Shown here one piece after another: positions 49,791-62,100 of a stretch of DNA of 64,000 nt; positions within the stretch are counted from its first letter, which is position 1; each line of letters starts with the position of its first letter. Both the position numbers and the translations under genes were made by a program. The DNA is taken from NCBI RefSeq assembly GCF_019279795.1, contig NC_056731.1, positions 865,941,571 to 866,005,570 on the forward strand. The letters are read 5' to 3'. Under the pieces are notes generated by a model that was not told the origin of the DNA, ran no database searches, and was given only the letters and a program-made list of their open reading frames with translations. The DNA is from Protopterus annectens (lineage: Eukaryota; Chordata; Ceratodontiformes; Protopteridae).

Positions 49791-51288
49791 AAAAATGTTT
49801 ACAGACAGTACTGTATACTAATGCTGTAGTCTCCTTTTTGTTCAACTTTGGATCAGCTGTTAAAGGATTGTGAGTGTAGAGTGATTTGTCTGACTTGCAA
49901 CTGAGTTTCACAGCATTAGTATTGAGACGACTGGTGCTGTTTATTTTGGTCACTTGATTCTTTTCTGACTGTCTTAAATAGATGATTTTCAAGATCCGTA
50001 TATTACTAGACCCTTGGGTCTTGTTTTAGGATTCATTGCAAAGTCCCTTACAAACTCTTACCCCTGCCCTTCCCCAGAGACTATCCAGAGACATTCTGAA
50101 ATAAAGATGGGCATCCCAAGTCTGAATAACTATGAGGCATCCTTTGTTTATTAGATACTCTGAATATTTGTTTTGATCAAAGTAAGAAGTGACTGTTCTC
50201 AATCTTGCTGCATATAGCTACGGTAAAAATGAAGATGAGCTCATCTAGTCATGCTATGAAAGCATCTTTGCATGTGGAAAATTGCCTGCCGTAGATGTTG
50301 AATACATCCTCTTGGAGACTGCTTAATAATCCTGGCATTAATTTACATGTAGCAGCTCAATTTGATGTACAGTAACATACTCTAGTGACTAATGTACCAG
50401 CTTCTTAGTATCTCCACCCTTTACTTACAGCAGTGCATACTGGTTTTACTGCAGCCACCTGTGGCTTTGTGAGTGACAGACTTGATTAACGATATGTTTT
50501 AAAGGCTGTCTGAACACTTGATTGCAGTTAGATGAGAGTGCAACATCTGTGATTTTTGAGATAGAGCGTGTCACTTTTGAGCTTTGTATGTTTTATATTG
50601 TCTGACTTTCTGCACTAGATTCATGATGTGCTTCATAATTTTAAGAGGTCATTTGAGATCTGTCCTAAACAGCTTTGTGTCCCATACCTGCCTGTACACC
50701 TGTGTTCAGTAACAGAAGAAACTGGTTGTAGCACTGAGATAGGCACTTCACAGATTCAGTGCATTTGTTGTGTGTTTTATGGGATTTCTTATACAGAAAC
50801 TGAGAAATTGGTAGCAAATAGCTACACCTTTGTTATTCTGAACTTGTTTCTTTGCTTTACTGGATAAGTGGTTTACCCATTAGCATAGGATCTCCTTAGA
50901 ACTGCCTTATGTTTGTTTGTGCATCTGTTGTATCATTCTGTACTACTTTCTCCTCAAGAAGGTTGCTCCATGTGTGTACTATCTGAGCTTTGTTGTTGGC
51001 AAATGCACCCTCATTCACTGCCCCCAAGTCCACGCTGCAAGAGTCATGTACACATGTTCTTTATTTTGCTTATACCAAGAACATTAAAGATCAGAAAATT
51101 GTGTGTTTGTGTGTGTATGGTTGTGATAGAGAGAGTTATAATGCAGTATACAAGGGGATGGATTGCTTAATCTGTTAACTTGCACTGTGTTTTGTGGCCA
51201 CCTAAATCCCTGCACAGCATTACACAAGTCCAGCACTTGCCTTGTTGGGTTATCTGTCAAGTAAATGTTATATTGTTTCTTTAATTAG
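49791..51288. other. non-coding DNA upstream of the exon, no gene seen
   Basis: Open frames here are short and without family motifs. The stretch ends with the polypyrimidine tract (tattgtttctttaattag) of the exon at 51289. Most simply intron. Confidence 0.5.
51281..51288 (+). promoter_or_regulatory. DTNBP1: splice acceptor of the dysbindin exon
   Basis: Pyrimidine-rich stretch 51271-51284 followed by TTAG; AG at 51287-51288 leaves a V-V-D-G-E frame. An alternative AG at 51291-51292 would drop one codon and shift the frame, so is less likely. Confidence 0.8.
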
Positions 51289-51421
51289 GTAGTGGATGGT
51301 GAAGTGATAATGCTTTCTGCATACTGGGAGAAGAAGAGGAATGCCTTGTCGCAGCTGCACGAGCAACTGCAACACATACCTGCCTTTGTAATGGATTTGA
51401 AGTGCATCACATCACGACTGG
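51289..51421 (+). CDS. DTNBP1: internal exon of dysbindin (DTNBP1)
   Basis: The exon is bounded by a polypyrimidine tract and AG at 51287-51288 and by GTGAGT at 51422. It is 133 bases, open in one frame: [20 protein letters not shown] then [20 protein letters not shown] and TSRL. This follows the dysbindin coiled-coil start as I recall it in mammals (VDSEVVMLSAHWEKK, LQEQLQQLPALIADLE). It ends in phase 1 (one base of the next codon). Dysbindin is a BLOC-1 subunit acting in endosome-to-lysosome-related-organelle traffic. No other exon of the gene is recognisable in the window, so flanking introns would be long. The family match is from memory and has not been aligned here. Confidence 0.85.
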
Positions 51422-51427
51422 GTGAGT
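51422..51427 (+). promoter_or_regulatory. DTNBP1: splice donor of the dysbindin exon
   Basis: CTGG|GTGAGT matches the vertebrate donor consensus closely and ends the open dysbindin-like frame in phase 1. Confidence 0.85.
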
Positions 51428-54400
51428 TCTTTCTGCTCTTTTTTGTAGCTTGCTGTACTCTACTTGGTGATCAAAATGCAGAATGTATTATTTTTACAGA
51501 ACGGACCCTGAAATCAAGCTTCAGGGCATGGGTTGGTTGGAATACAACAGATCTTTTTGCTTTATTTTAACAAGATGATGTATCAGTAGTTAATAGTTCA
51601 TTGCTTAATTTTTGCTAGGTACCACGTTTGGTGATGACTATTAATTCAGACTGTTGAGTTTAATTAAGAAAGTAGAAGGTCTGTTGTTGGGAAGTGAATT
51701 ATTAGTAACTAGAGCTTAGGTTTAGGCAAAGAGTAATGGGAAGAGCAAGGCCATATTTAGTGTCCTGCTATATAACGCTAGACCTGGTGTTGCTATGGTT
51801 AGTAATATCCTAGGATGATACAGAACTTAAATGATGGCTATTTGTAGGGATGTCAAGTACTCTGTGTGGACTGACACAGATAATGGGTACACAAAACCAT
51901 TGAGCAACAAAACTGAACTGTCCCATGACAACACATTTAATTTGAATAAGTGCATGGTTAATTATCATGAGGATATAATTTAAAGATAGAGTACTGGTTA
52001 TAATGTTTGTGGAATTTACTATCACATTAGGAAAGGAAGTGGTTTGGGAGATAGTCATACCAGGATTTAGGCAGAGCTACAGTGTGTGGGACAGTGGCAA
52101 TATGTAGTAATAAAGGATTCATCAGGTTGAGAAACAATTATGTTATTATACACCTCCTTTATAATGACTTGTCCTGGGTACTATGTACTGTACTGGAACA
52201 CACACACAAAAAGTACATCAGACATTTAACAGTAGCTGAAACATTAGCAGCAAAAATGAGTTAGTATTGGCATGGCAAGGAATGCATGGAAAGCTGACAG
52301 AATTTAGTATATAGTGACTGATGGACTGGAGATGAATAAAAAGGAAGGGAGAGAGGAAGGGATTGAGAAGGTACACATGACAGGAGCTTTTTAATGTTCT
52401 TTCAACCTACTACCTGCCTTCCAGCATCCCTTCCATCTGCCTATGCTTCGACTGCCAGTTTATTCCTTTCTGGGTGACATCTGGTCTCAAATGGACATAA
52501 TTCAGGCAGCCATCAAGATTAGGCATATAGCTGTAATTCTCAGCATCCCAGGAGCCTATTCATCTCATGCCATGATACTGGTGTGTGACACATCTGCTTC
52601 CATGCTTGTAAGATTTTAGTTGCAGAACAAATAGACTGCTTGGTTGATAATGCACATGTCTATGGCCTTTTTTTCTGCCGTCTGTGCCTCTGTGTCTCTG
52701 GTAGACATCAGCACTAGTGTTGACCTCTCACCAGAATGGGTAAGCTGATATCGTCCGAATCTCTATAACTGTCCCCTCTAGAGTGTTTGCATGCCACTAA
52801 ATGATACCCGGTTATTTGGGCCAGAGCTGTATCTGTCTGTACCATAGATCATACTACCAGAGGTGTAGCTAGTTGGATTTGTGCCCAGTGCTGTCCCTAC
52901 TTTGTTGCTCCCTCAAAGAAATAAAACAAATGCTCTTCTACATTTGAAGAGGGGAAAAAAAATCCGCTCTGCCCTTTTCTTTAAGCTGTCGTAAACTGCT
53001 TGCTACAGTTTATACCCACACATGGAATACTGCAGTGCTTCAGTTTTGCTGCAAAGAAAAAAAAAGCTGTTTACTTTAAACTGTAGGAAACTACTTACTT
53101 CATTTGTAGCAATCAATCACTGCAGTCTATACCAAACACACAAAAATACAGCACTTCAGTTTTGCCAAAAATGTGATACCAGCAGTTAGAAGCTGGTTTG
53201 TAGTGAATAGAGATCGGATTAGCTTGTGCCCAGGATGACTGCCACCTTTGCCCCACCCTAACTACATTACTGAACACCACTTACACTACGGAAGTTTAAA
53301 TCTGGTTGCTGTAGAGGGTAACCTCACTGAAAAAAAAATTTAGCTATTATTTTTTAGGGACATTCCTGCTAAGCCCACAATGGTCATTCTCAGATTTTTT
53401 TTTTCTATCCATCTCATTCTCCTGTTGTCATACATTTCTTTTCTGAATAATGTTAAGGCATGTTTTCTTAATTTATTTCAACAATTTGTTTCAAACTACA
53501 GCAATCTACTTCTGATTAAGCAGATGTCCCCATTTTGTGGTGCTGTAGTAATTTCATGTAAGCCTTAGTCTTAAATGCCCTGTAGCACTAATTAATAACA
53601 CTTCCTTCATGTAAATGTCTGATAGTAGTTTGTACACAAAAATTAAGCAATCCTACCCCCACACCTTTTGGAACGTGATTCCGCAATGGCTGTGGTAATT
53701 TCAAGTTTTGCATGGATATAAAAGGTTCCTGAAAATGCAATTATGTATAACATGGTATGTCTAACCTTATACTGATTGTTTTCATTATCTTTTCATTGTT
53801 TTTACTGTACCTCGCTTAAGTATAAAAATGAATAAACATGAATTTGGAGTCTGTTTTTCATATTCTATCGGCATAAGTTAAGTGTACTAATTTGTTACTC
53901 ATTCTAATTGTATGTCACTTCATTTTTTCCTTTGTTTTGTTAACATACTCTTTGAAGCATAGTATCAGGGGACTTGCAGTTCAATTTTAAGTGATTGCTA
54001 ACCACTTGAACTGAAATGAAAGTATATGAATAGACGTATGTAAATTGCAAATGCAAAGTAGTCGAAGAAAGGTAAGATCACATGTCAGGCATAATTGGAA
54101 AACTGAATTAAAGCTATGAAATAATACTTAAAAGTCCCTTTGAAAAAGGTAGGTAGCTTTGGGTAATTAATAACTAAAGCTCAAACTTAGCTGTGACAGT
54201 TTTTCTTCCCATTACATTCATATTGTTGTAACCACACACATGGGTTAAACACACATGGGTTAAAATTCTCATTTTTGCATCCAAAATCAACTGTATAGCT
54301 GTGTTTAGTGTTGATCGGTATCTTAAGTTCAGTAACCGCACAGCATGGATAACTAATTTGCTGAAGAGAATAATGTGTTTCTCAGTAATTATTCTAGCTA

Positions 54401-55329
54401 ACGTTAAATGACTGTCATGTTTTACTAGCCAAATCTGTTGTACAGAGACTTTTGGGAGGATTCTGAAGGTTTATACAAGCTGTACACTGTGTGTACACTA
54501 TGAGGTAACTTTTCTGAATTCAAGAACAGCCCTACCACAATGCTTCTGCTGTTGTGTACACTCTGTAATAACCTTTGAGTCACCCCTTTTTCTAAGACTG
54601 TAGTTATTTAACTTTGATGGAACATCATAAGCGTTTGCATGGGTTTGTGCTCTGTTCCTCAGAGCTGATGATGGTTTGGCTACTTCGCCAGAGAGTTACA
54701 GAGAATTTGCGGCATTTAAAGCCACCCTCTGCTAAAAGAATAAAAATAAGTATCATTTTGTACTTCTGCTGATTATTTTTACTGTAATTCATAAGAATCC
54801 TGTATTTGTTACATTTGTCGCACTTTAGTAGGGTTTCAAAGCTGAACTGTTTCCCCTGCTGCAGTAGTACTTCTTTATATTGTTTCTGCTACTTTTACAG
54901 GACTCTAGTATCTAGATTGTGTGGTTTCCTGGCACTTGAGCTCTAAAATCATCATTTTCATGTTAAAAAGATTTTTCTGACTACACTGTTGCGGCAAAAG
55001 TGTGCTGTAGTAAACCTATCTTAGTTGAGGGCTGCTGGCTAAAATTTTGTATTTTACTGACTGGTCTGTAGGCCTTGCTGTTGTAAAACGTATTTTCTGA
55101 TTCTGTATAAGCCCATTGTGTGCACTAGACTGCTCTTCAGTGCAGAGGTGGTTAGCAGTGCCCTGTATAAGACACAAATGCTTTCAGAGTTAAAATTTTC
55201 CCTTAGAGTAACTCTCTCTGCAACCTTCCCTAATCCTCTGCTGCTCTAAAAGCATCTGAGTTGCGCACAGAGCAGTATCACCTTTTAGGACAGCTGCAGT
55301 TCACACTGAGCATAGCGCCCATTCTTCCT
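51428..55329. other. intron-like DNA, no gene seen
   Basis: AT-rich, no recognisable transposon coding. Two related segments lie at ~52985-53070 and ~53085-53170 (both with 'gcacttcagttttgc'/'gtgcttcagttttgc' and similar spacing), perhaps a diverged local duplication. A 15-bp tandem 'acacatgggttaaac' pair lies at ~54234-54263. Confidence 0.5.
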
Positions 55330-55789
55330 TTGTATGCTATCATCCCAGTCCAGTCAAATCTACCCACTCTTCTCCCTGGTTTAAACCCATAGTAGAAAAA
55401 CTGAAAACAAGGATGAGCTCTTTCCGGTTATCTCTGTGGCCAGCCTGGTGGACATGGGCATCCTGAGGCAATGTGGCAACCACATAATACTGAAACAAGC
55501 AAACACAACATGCGAGAGAGGTGGTTACTCAACAAAAATTGGAAGTGACTCTCGCATACTGACAAATCAAATGACAAACAGGTTGTCAGCACACACACAT
55601 CATTTCCCTCACTAAATAAGGTCAACACATAAACCCATGTATGCAAAGGTACTCACAAGTAATGTACCAAAACCTCAGAGACCCCCGTATGCTGCCATCA
55701 GAAACCACATGCAAATGAAACCAAGTCAACACCTACAACTACTCATACAAATACACATCATAGTGTCTCCGCAAGCAACCCCCTAAGGT

Positions 55790-56335
55790 AAAACTCCACA
55801 CTTTCAAGCATCTTGGTCATAGGAGACTCCATTGTGAGACACAAGGATGCCCCCTTTACCAAGCTGAATAATGAGAAGGTTACAGTGAGTTGTCTGAAAG
55901 GAGCCATGATTTGCCAGATCATACAGCCATTCAGGTCACTGAATCACAAGAACCAGTATAACTCGGTCATAGTCTCTGTGGGTGTGATGTTGGTGTGAAA
56001 GACCTGAGACATACTTCCCTGGACTATAGATAGCCCTCTTTGAATACATGTCTCAGGCAGGTATGAGCCTCACCTTGAGCAGCACTCTACCTTCACAAAG
56101 AATGATACTGCAGTACAAACAGAAAATGATGGACTTAAATAATTGGCTTAGCTACTGGCGTCATTTCAATGGGATCCATTGTTTGTCTGCCTGGGACCGG
56201 ATGATAGACAGGCCATGCTGCTTTGCCAGTAATAGTCTGCATCTGTTGCCACTAGGCTTTCAAATACTGGTCAAGGCATTAGACACCCCCACAGTTCCTT
56301 TTTTAGGCAGTGCCAAACCAACATACCTACCACTG
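55790..56335 (+). pseudogene. LINE copy D ORF1 esterase-like domain (broken)
   Basis: ILVIGDSIVRHKDAPFTKL at ~55807-55865 carries the GDS nucleophile block; LNHKNQYNSVIVSVGV follows at ~55940, and MSQAGMSLTLSSTLPSQRMI then LQYKQKMMDLNNWLSYWR at ~56048-56160. It aligns along its length with the ORF1 relic in copy A (6600-6047). A frameshift at ~55985 and a stop near 56030 break it. The D-x-x-H block of SGNH esterases is not convincingly visible in either copy. Confidence 0.75.
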
Positions 56336-56349
56336 TAACAGATTTTTGT

Positions 56350-57300
56350 AATGCCAAGCTGAAGGTACTGTTGCTCAGTGTTAGGAGTCTTGACAAGAAA
56401 CTGCACTCCCTGGAAGCTCTCCTCACCCTCTCACCCTGGAGAATTCTGATGTCTGTGCAATTACAGAGACATGGTTCAAGGCTGCAGAAAGCACCCTGAC
56501 AGTGCAAGGTTACAGTGCCTATCACACACTCAGACCATCCTCTGAAAAGGAAAAAACAACAGATGGAGGTGTTTCCATTTGCATATCAAACCTAACTACA
56601 GGTCCTCAACCATGAAAACTACTCTGGATACCTGAAGTTATTAGAATCACTTACCATTCAGCCCAACACACTATTCTTGGGTGATTTTAACTACCCCTCC
56701 ATAAACTGAGAAACACGCAACCACTAACATGCAGGCTCAGAGATTCCTGGACTTTTGTCAGTGCAAATGCTCTGGAACAGCTGATCTGCACTCCCACTAG
56801 AGTCGCAAATATCAAACATTGGGGAGAGTTTTCCCTCCACCAGCATAATGTCCTTATTGGTAAGATTGGATCATAAATCGGTCTCCTTTGAAAAAACAAT
56901 GGTAGAACCCCCATCAAATCCTAAAACCCTAAACAATTTTTCCAAGGCAAATTACCTTCTATTAAGTGATAGCAAAGATAATTTTAAAGCTCCCCCACCC
57001 TGAAAACATGGAGGCCTATGCAGAAGTATACACGATTGCCCTGTACAACCACTTAAACAACTGCATAGAAATGGCAGTACCTGACTGAACTAAAACTAGG
57101 TCTAGCCAGAAAAAACAAGTCACCCTGGTGGACCCCTGCCGTAGACAAGACTGTACAACAGAAGGAATAAATTCCTGTCGAAGTAAGAGGGAGGGTGCAC
57201 AACAAAACAAAATCCCTCATTATTCTCAGCAGGTAAATCAGGAAACTAATCAAGTCTTCAAAAGCTAAATACAAGACTAAAATAGCCTCCTAAACAAAGG
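56350..57300 (+). pseudogene. LINE copy D endonuclease (broken)
   Basis: Readable blocks are a CAITETWFKAAESTLTVQGY equivalent at ~56455-56515 (TETW), a GVSICISNL-like block at ~56565, a 'LGDFNYPSIN' equivalent at ~56675-56705, and NALEQLICTPTR at ~56767. The SDH block is worn (LDHKSVSFE near 56866-56890). These repeat the order in copy B (24083-25318). Stops throughout, so no nicking activity is expected. Confidence 0.7.
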
Positions 57301-57479
57301 ATAAGCACACATCATTTTTTATGTCTGAAATCTTAAGGGAAGCACTCAGTAATGTGCTGAGTTGGATGTAGATGCCACAATCTGTATTTAACCAGAAGAA
57401 ATAGCAAACCTGCTGGCCGATACATTCATCTCAAATTTCACCCCTCATAACCTCCAGTCACATCCCATGAAATACCCCC

Positions 57480-58990
57480 TACCAGTCCTTTGCCTGTTTT
57501 CACAAAAGAATAGGTCATCACTGCGCTCTCTAAACCTAGAAACACTGCATCAGTGGGCCCTGATGGAATCAAAGGGTGCCTTTTAAAATGCTTGAAATGT
57601 GACCTATCACACCCACTCAGATCTCTATTTAGCCACATTCTCCAGACAGGCTTAGTCCCAGGAGAGTGGAGGACAGCAACAGTCATCCCTCTGCACAAGG
57701 GGGGGACCATCACCAAACCTAGGAAACTACCAAACAATGTCTGACTGGCCTCATATGCAAGGCTATGGAAAGGATAATCATGGTCCTGATTAGCAATGAT
57801 AAAGAAAATCTCCAGTATACCTAATCCAGTTCAACTTCATCAAGGGCAGGTCCCGCCTGCTAAGTCTGGTGGACTTCTTTGAGAAGGTCACCAAGGCCAT
57901 AGATGAGGGTAAGTCGATGCATACCGCCTACCTTGACATGTACAAGGCATTTAACACAATACCCCACTCTGGTATTATAGATACAAAATTGGGCATAACC
58001 CCCTGTCACCAGATGGATAGCCAAATGGCTCACTGATAGAACATGGGTTAGAGTGGGAGAATCCACATACAGCAAAAGGCCAATCAACAGTGGAGTATCA
58101 CAGGTCTCAGTGCTGGGCCCCCTCCTGTTTGGGATATACTTCTTAGATGTCAAGGCAAATGGTAGATGGCCTTTGGCTGACCAACTTAGATGAAGACTGC
58201 AAGCTAGGGGTCAATCATTGACTCCCCAAGTAATGTTGAAAGGACTGACACAGACTAATGACTGATGTCAGAATCTTGGCCTCAAACTAAATGCAAAGAA
58301 GTGTATAATAATACCCTTGGCGAAATCAAATCCCCCTGCAAATTACAAGATTGAAAGCACCCCTCTAAGAGTGGACCTAGTGGTGAGAGATCTGGGTACT
58401 TTGAGAGTAATCTGAACTTTGATCACCGTGTGTCCACAGTAGTGAGGAAATCCTTCTGTGTGGCTCCGTTTATAAGTATGGCCATGGCAATCGGATATAA
58501 GGATGTCATACTATCACTGTACTTGGCCCTCATCAGACTAGCAATTGAGTACAAAACACCCTTTGGCATGTGCCTCTCCAGGCACCTACAACATTTGGAG
58601 TGTCCTCAAAACTTTCTCACCAAAAAAATACAGGGTATAACTAACATGTCATATGCGGACTGATTAAAAGTCCTATCACAGTATTCAGTTTCCTACTAAT
58701 TGCTAAGTTGATCTACACCTGACCTACAAGGCAGTTTCTGACCCAGCATTGATAAAAAAAAAATATTGCATATTTCAAAAATAATTGCAAGAGGATTACC
58801 AGCTCTAAGGATCTAAACTTGATCTCTGACATGAATAGATCATGCTGGAGAGACAGATAGGTGTCCCAGAGATTGCCCTGTGAAGCAGAGCCCTTTCTGA
58901 TCATCTTCAAGTGCAATGTGGACCAGTGGATGGGAAGTTGCAAGTTCACTGCTGGGCTGGCACCCATATCCCTTATGAACAGAGGCAGGC
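57480..58990 (+). pseudogene. LINE copy D reverse transcriptase (broken)
   Basis: ASVGPDGIKGCLLKCLKCDL, GEWRTATVIPLHKGG, an FIKGRSRLLSLVDFFEKVTK equivalent at ~57838-57895, HTAYLDMYKAFNTIPHSGII (motif A), a 'GVSQVSVLGPLLFGIYFL' equivalent (motif B, ~58090-58145), then FVWLRL-type thumb pieces: STVVRKSFCVAPF, LALIRLAIEYKTPFGMCLSR at ~58525-58585. Motif C is degraded near 58185. It aligns with copies B and C across the domain. Confidence 0.8.
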
Positions 58991-59120
58991 AGTAAAAATT
59001 GTCAAAACCCTGCTTGCTGACCCTTGTTATCTTTCCTCTAGGGAAAGGAAATTGAGTAAAACTGGCTAGTCTTGTGAGGGCTCTTGAGCCATTAGTCTAG
59101 TAATCTCCTGTGAACCTATG

Positions 59121-62100
59121 AGCATATTCTGGAGTATGTGGTATTTAAGAATAGGTTCAGAAGCTATTTGTAGTGTGTGCTAATGAGATACAGTACTCTG
59201 ATCTTAGAAGGTATGTCATATTTAAAATAAAATAACAAGACAGGGAAAGGCTTCAGTAGTCAAGTAGCACATTCTGGTGTTGCCCTGATATTAGAGGTAG
59301 TATCCATTTTACTTCTTGATGTGTAATGTGAATAGGGGATGTTCAAGGCAGTATTACACAAATGTTAATTAAACCCTTTTTGATATCTTAGAAGCCATAA
59401 AAAGAATTTGATTGATAACAAGAGTGATATTCTGATACTACAAATGTGGCATCATTCCCCCCAAAAAAAGGTTCTAGAAAATAGCAGTGCTGGGTAGGCT
59501 TTATATATGAAATGGTCAAGAGTTGGAGGTATAACCCCTGGAAGTCATACATGGGGGCTTCTATGTGCAGACAGTAAAATCATCTTTTTCATGGTAATAT
59601 TGTACATCATTATTCTAAAAAGATAAAGTTTTCTCAGAAGTTTGAGAAATTGTATGTAAATATAGCGAATTTTGACTGGCTCTCCAATCATAACCTGCTT
59701 ATGTGTTCCAAGTCATGGATGCCAAAAAAATTCACCTCAAGAGTGAAGCTTGCAGAACTGAATTTTAGCATCCATGTTGTGACCACATCATACAGATTAT
59801 GATTGTTGAGACGATCATAATTCTTTGTAGCTTTATCTGCTCCATGTACTATCAGTTACATGGGGAAAAAAATCACCCAGTGTTTTGTTGGCTTTCAAAG
59901 CAGTAAAAATTTAGCAGACAGTGTCAGAAAGGTAGTGTAATGCTATCTGTGATGTTTACACCTATCTTTAATGCCTTTCTAGTCTCTAGATTTTAACAGA
60001 ACATCCATATTACTGCTTCATATTTTTGGTTTGTTCTTCATAACGGTGTTTTTTGGACAAACCACCGAAGACTGAAGTCATTAAATAAAGACATACATTT
60101 GAGTTTCAGAGTTTGTATCCTTCACATTATGCAGGCGAACAAACACATCCTGTTATCCTAGCAACATTCTAATTTTTATTTATTTATTTATTTATTTACA
60201 GGAAGTTAGAGACATGTTAAGGGTATGGACAGCAGACAGAAGCAAATATTCTGCCACTGTCATTTGCTAGTCAGTACAGGTAGAATTTACTGCCAAGTGG
60301 TAGACTCAGCCTTAACAACATAACCAGAGGGTTCTTAATATTTGTTAAGGCTGGGTCATACGCCACTCTGGCAGATAACTGGTTTGTCTTTTTCCAAATA
60401 TCATAGCATAATCACAGCACTTCATTATCTAAAAGCAGTTTATGTTTAGGACAGCTCAGTTTAATGTTAAGCCTCCGATATTAATTCATATAATTTAAAA
60501 AGTGTGTTAAATATTGCTTTTTAGGTTGCTGTAGTGGTGTTGAGGGATAAAGCCTTAACTACGGCCCAGTCAACCTGGGTTTGGTTAAGATCTTGGGTTA
60601 CTGACAGAGTAGCAGGGTGGGATATGATATAGAGCAATCATTGACACTCCCTTAGGTGAGGCAGGATCCAGTGAGGGGAGTTGCCCTTGGATAAACCAGT
60701 AAGCATGGGAGGCAGAACAGGAAGTGGTTAGGGCACTTAAAGAACCCACCCCCCTGATGGAAGTGGAGATGGCTGAGCCCCCAGGATGCCCTATGGCAAG
60801 TCCCAGTGACATCTGAAGTAATTTCGGGGGGGGGGGCTAGAAGACAAGCTGCTAGACCTGGCATGAATATGGGGCACTAGGGGCCAGGAAATAATGACGT
60901 GTCAAGAGGGGAAAAAACAATCTTGCTTTTGCCTTTTCTGTGGCATAGACGGATGAAGCCCTGAATTTTTCCTATTTGAATCAGGACTGAGTATCAGGAC
61001 CAGTGCTGGAGGTGCTAGCAAAGGAGATTAGTTGTGATCGGCCAGTGATGGTTTTTAGTAGAGGCAGGAGACAAGCATGCAGCTGATTGGTTAAGGCATG
61101 TACAGCCACCAAGTTGCATAGCAGAATAGCTACATTCAAGAGGCGCATGAAATGTACCAAGGCAACAATATTGTGGGAGTCCATGGATATCAGGCTGTCA
61201 TAGGGGCTAGCACATAGACCAAGGGCAAAACATCCACCCTTCTTGGCTCCCTAAATCATGCCCTTTTCATACAGTAGCTCTTTCCCCAGCACTCTGCATA
61301 CTGTGTGGATCTGGGTAATTGGATGAAAGTAGCTTGATGTTCTGCAGACATGAAATTAAAAAATGACATATGAAAAATGTTTTGCTTTGTTGTGATGCAA
61401 GTGGTAAATGTTTACTGCTTTTATGTTTATTTTATGTAAAGGTGGGTAGGTCTGGGATTTTTGAAGAAGAGCCGAGCCAGAGCTAAGTCAGGGGCCTGGC
61501 TTGGCTCTTACAGCCCACTGAAAGTCAAGCCAGAGCAAAAAAAAAATGGAGTAGTAGCTAGGTTAAAAATAACTACATCTGGGAGTCAATAGAATATTTA
61601 AGCAATCAAAAAAAAAACACTATTTTTACAGCAAAAAATGCAGTGACATTGCTGGAGTTCACTCGAATGAGTGCTTACAGAACCTTCATTGCACTTCCTA
61701 GTAGCTTGCACCCAGACACATGTTTGCTGTGCCCAAACTACTGGCCTACTGACAATGAAAAATGGGGGAAAAGTTATTATAAGCAAAAACTGTAAGTGCA
61801 CAGCTCTGTATACAGTAAAAGAAATGTTGCATTGGCTAATGGAAAACCATCATTTTTCCCCTTCTGATCTAATGATGATGTATTGCACAGTACTGTTAAC
61901 ACTGTTTGCAAGAAATAGTCAAACAGCCCCAAGGTAAAAATGAGATGCACTGCCTAAATGGGAAAACAAACGTCTTGTGACGTGCTGGATTTTATTAGCT
62001 TTATGTAAGAAACAATATGTTAGTTCTCTTAAGGCAGCCCACAGTAATATTAAAAAGACAGTATTCTTTGCCTATTTGTGTACAAAATAACCCCCCCCCC

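Larger units (their letters stand above)
55330..59120 (+). mobile_element. CR1-like LINE copy D, nearly full length but decayed
   Basis: Plus-strand element of the same family as copies A-C: an ORF1 esterase at ~55.8 kb, endonuclease from ~56.35 kb, RT from ~57.5 kb, and a 3' end near 59120 with 'gccattagtctagtaatctcc' and 'tgtgaacctatgag'. Many stops. The 5' limit is approximate; ~470 bases before the esterase block probably belong to the ORF1 N-terminal region. Confidence 0.82.

Noticed and set aside
60520-60620. tRNA-like SINE head near 60.5 kb
   Set aside because: Box B-like sequence is poor and spacing is off; no conserved body follows.
60585-60864. Overlapping minus-strand frames of 70-75 codons
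   Set aside because: One depends on a G run; composition and lack of motifs argue against coding.
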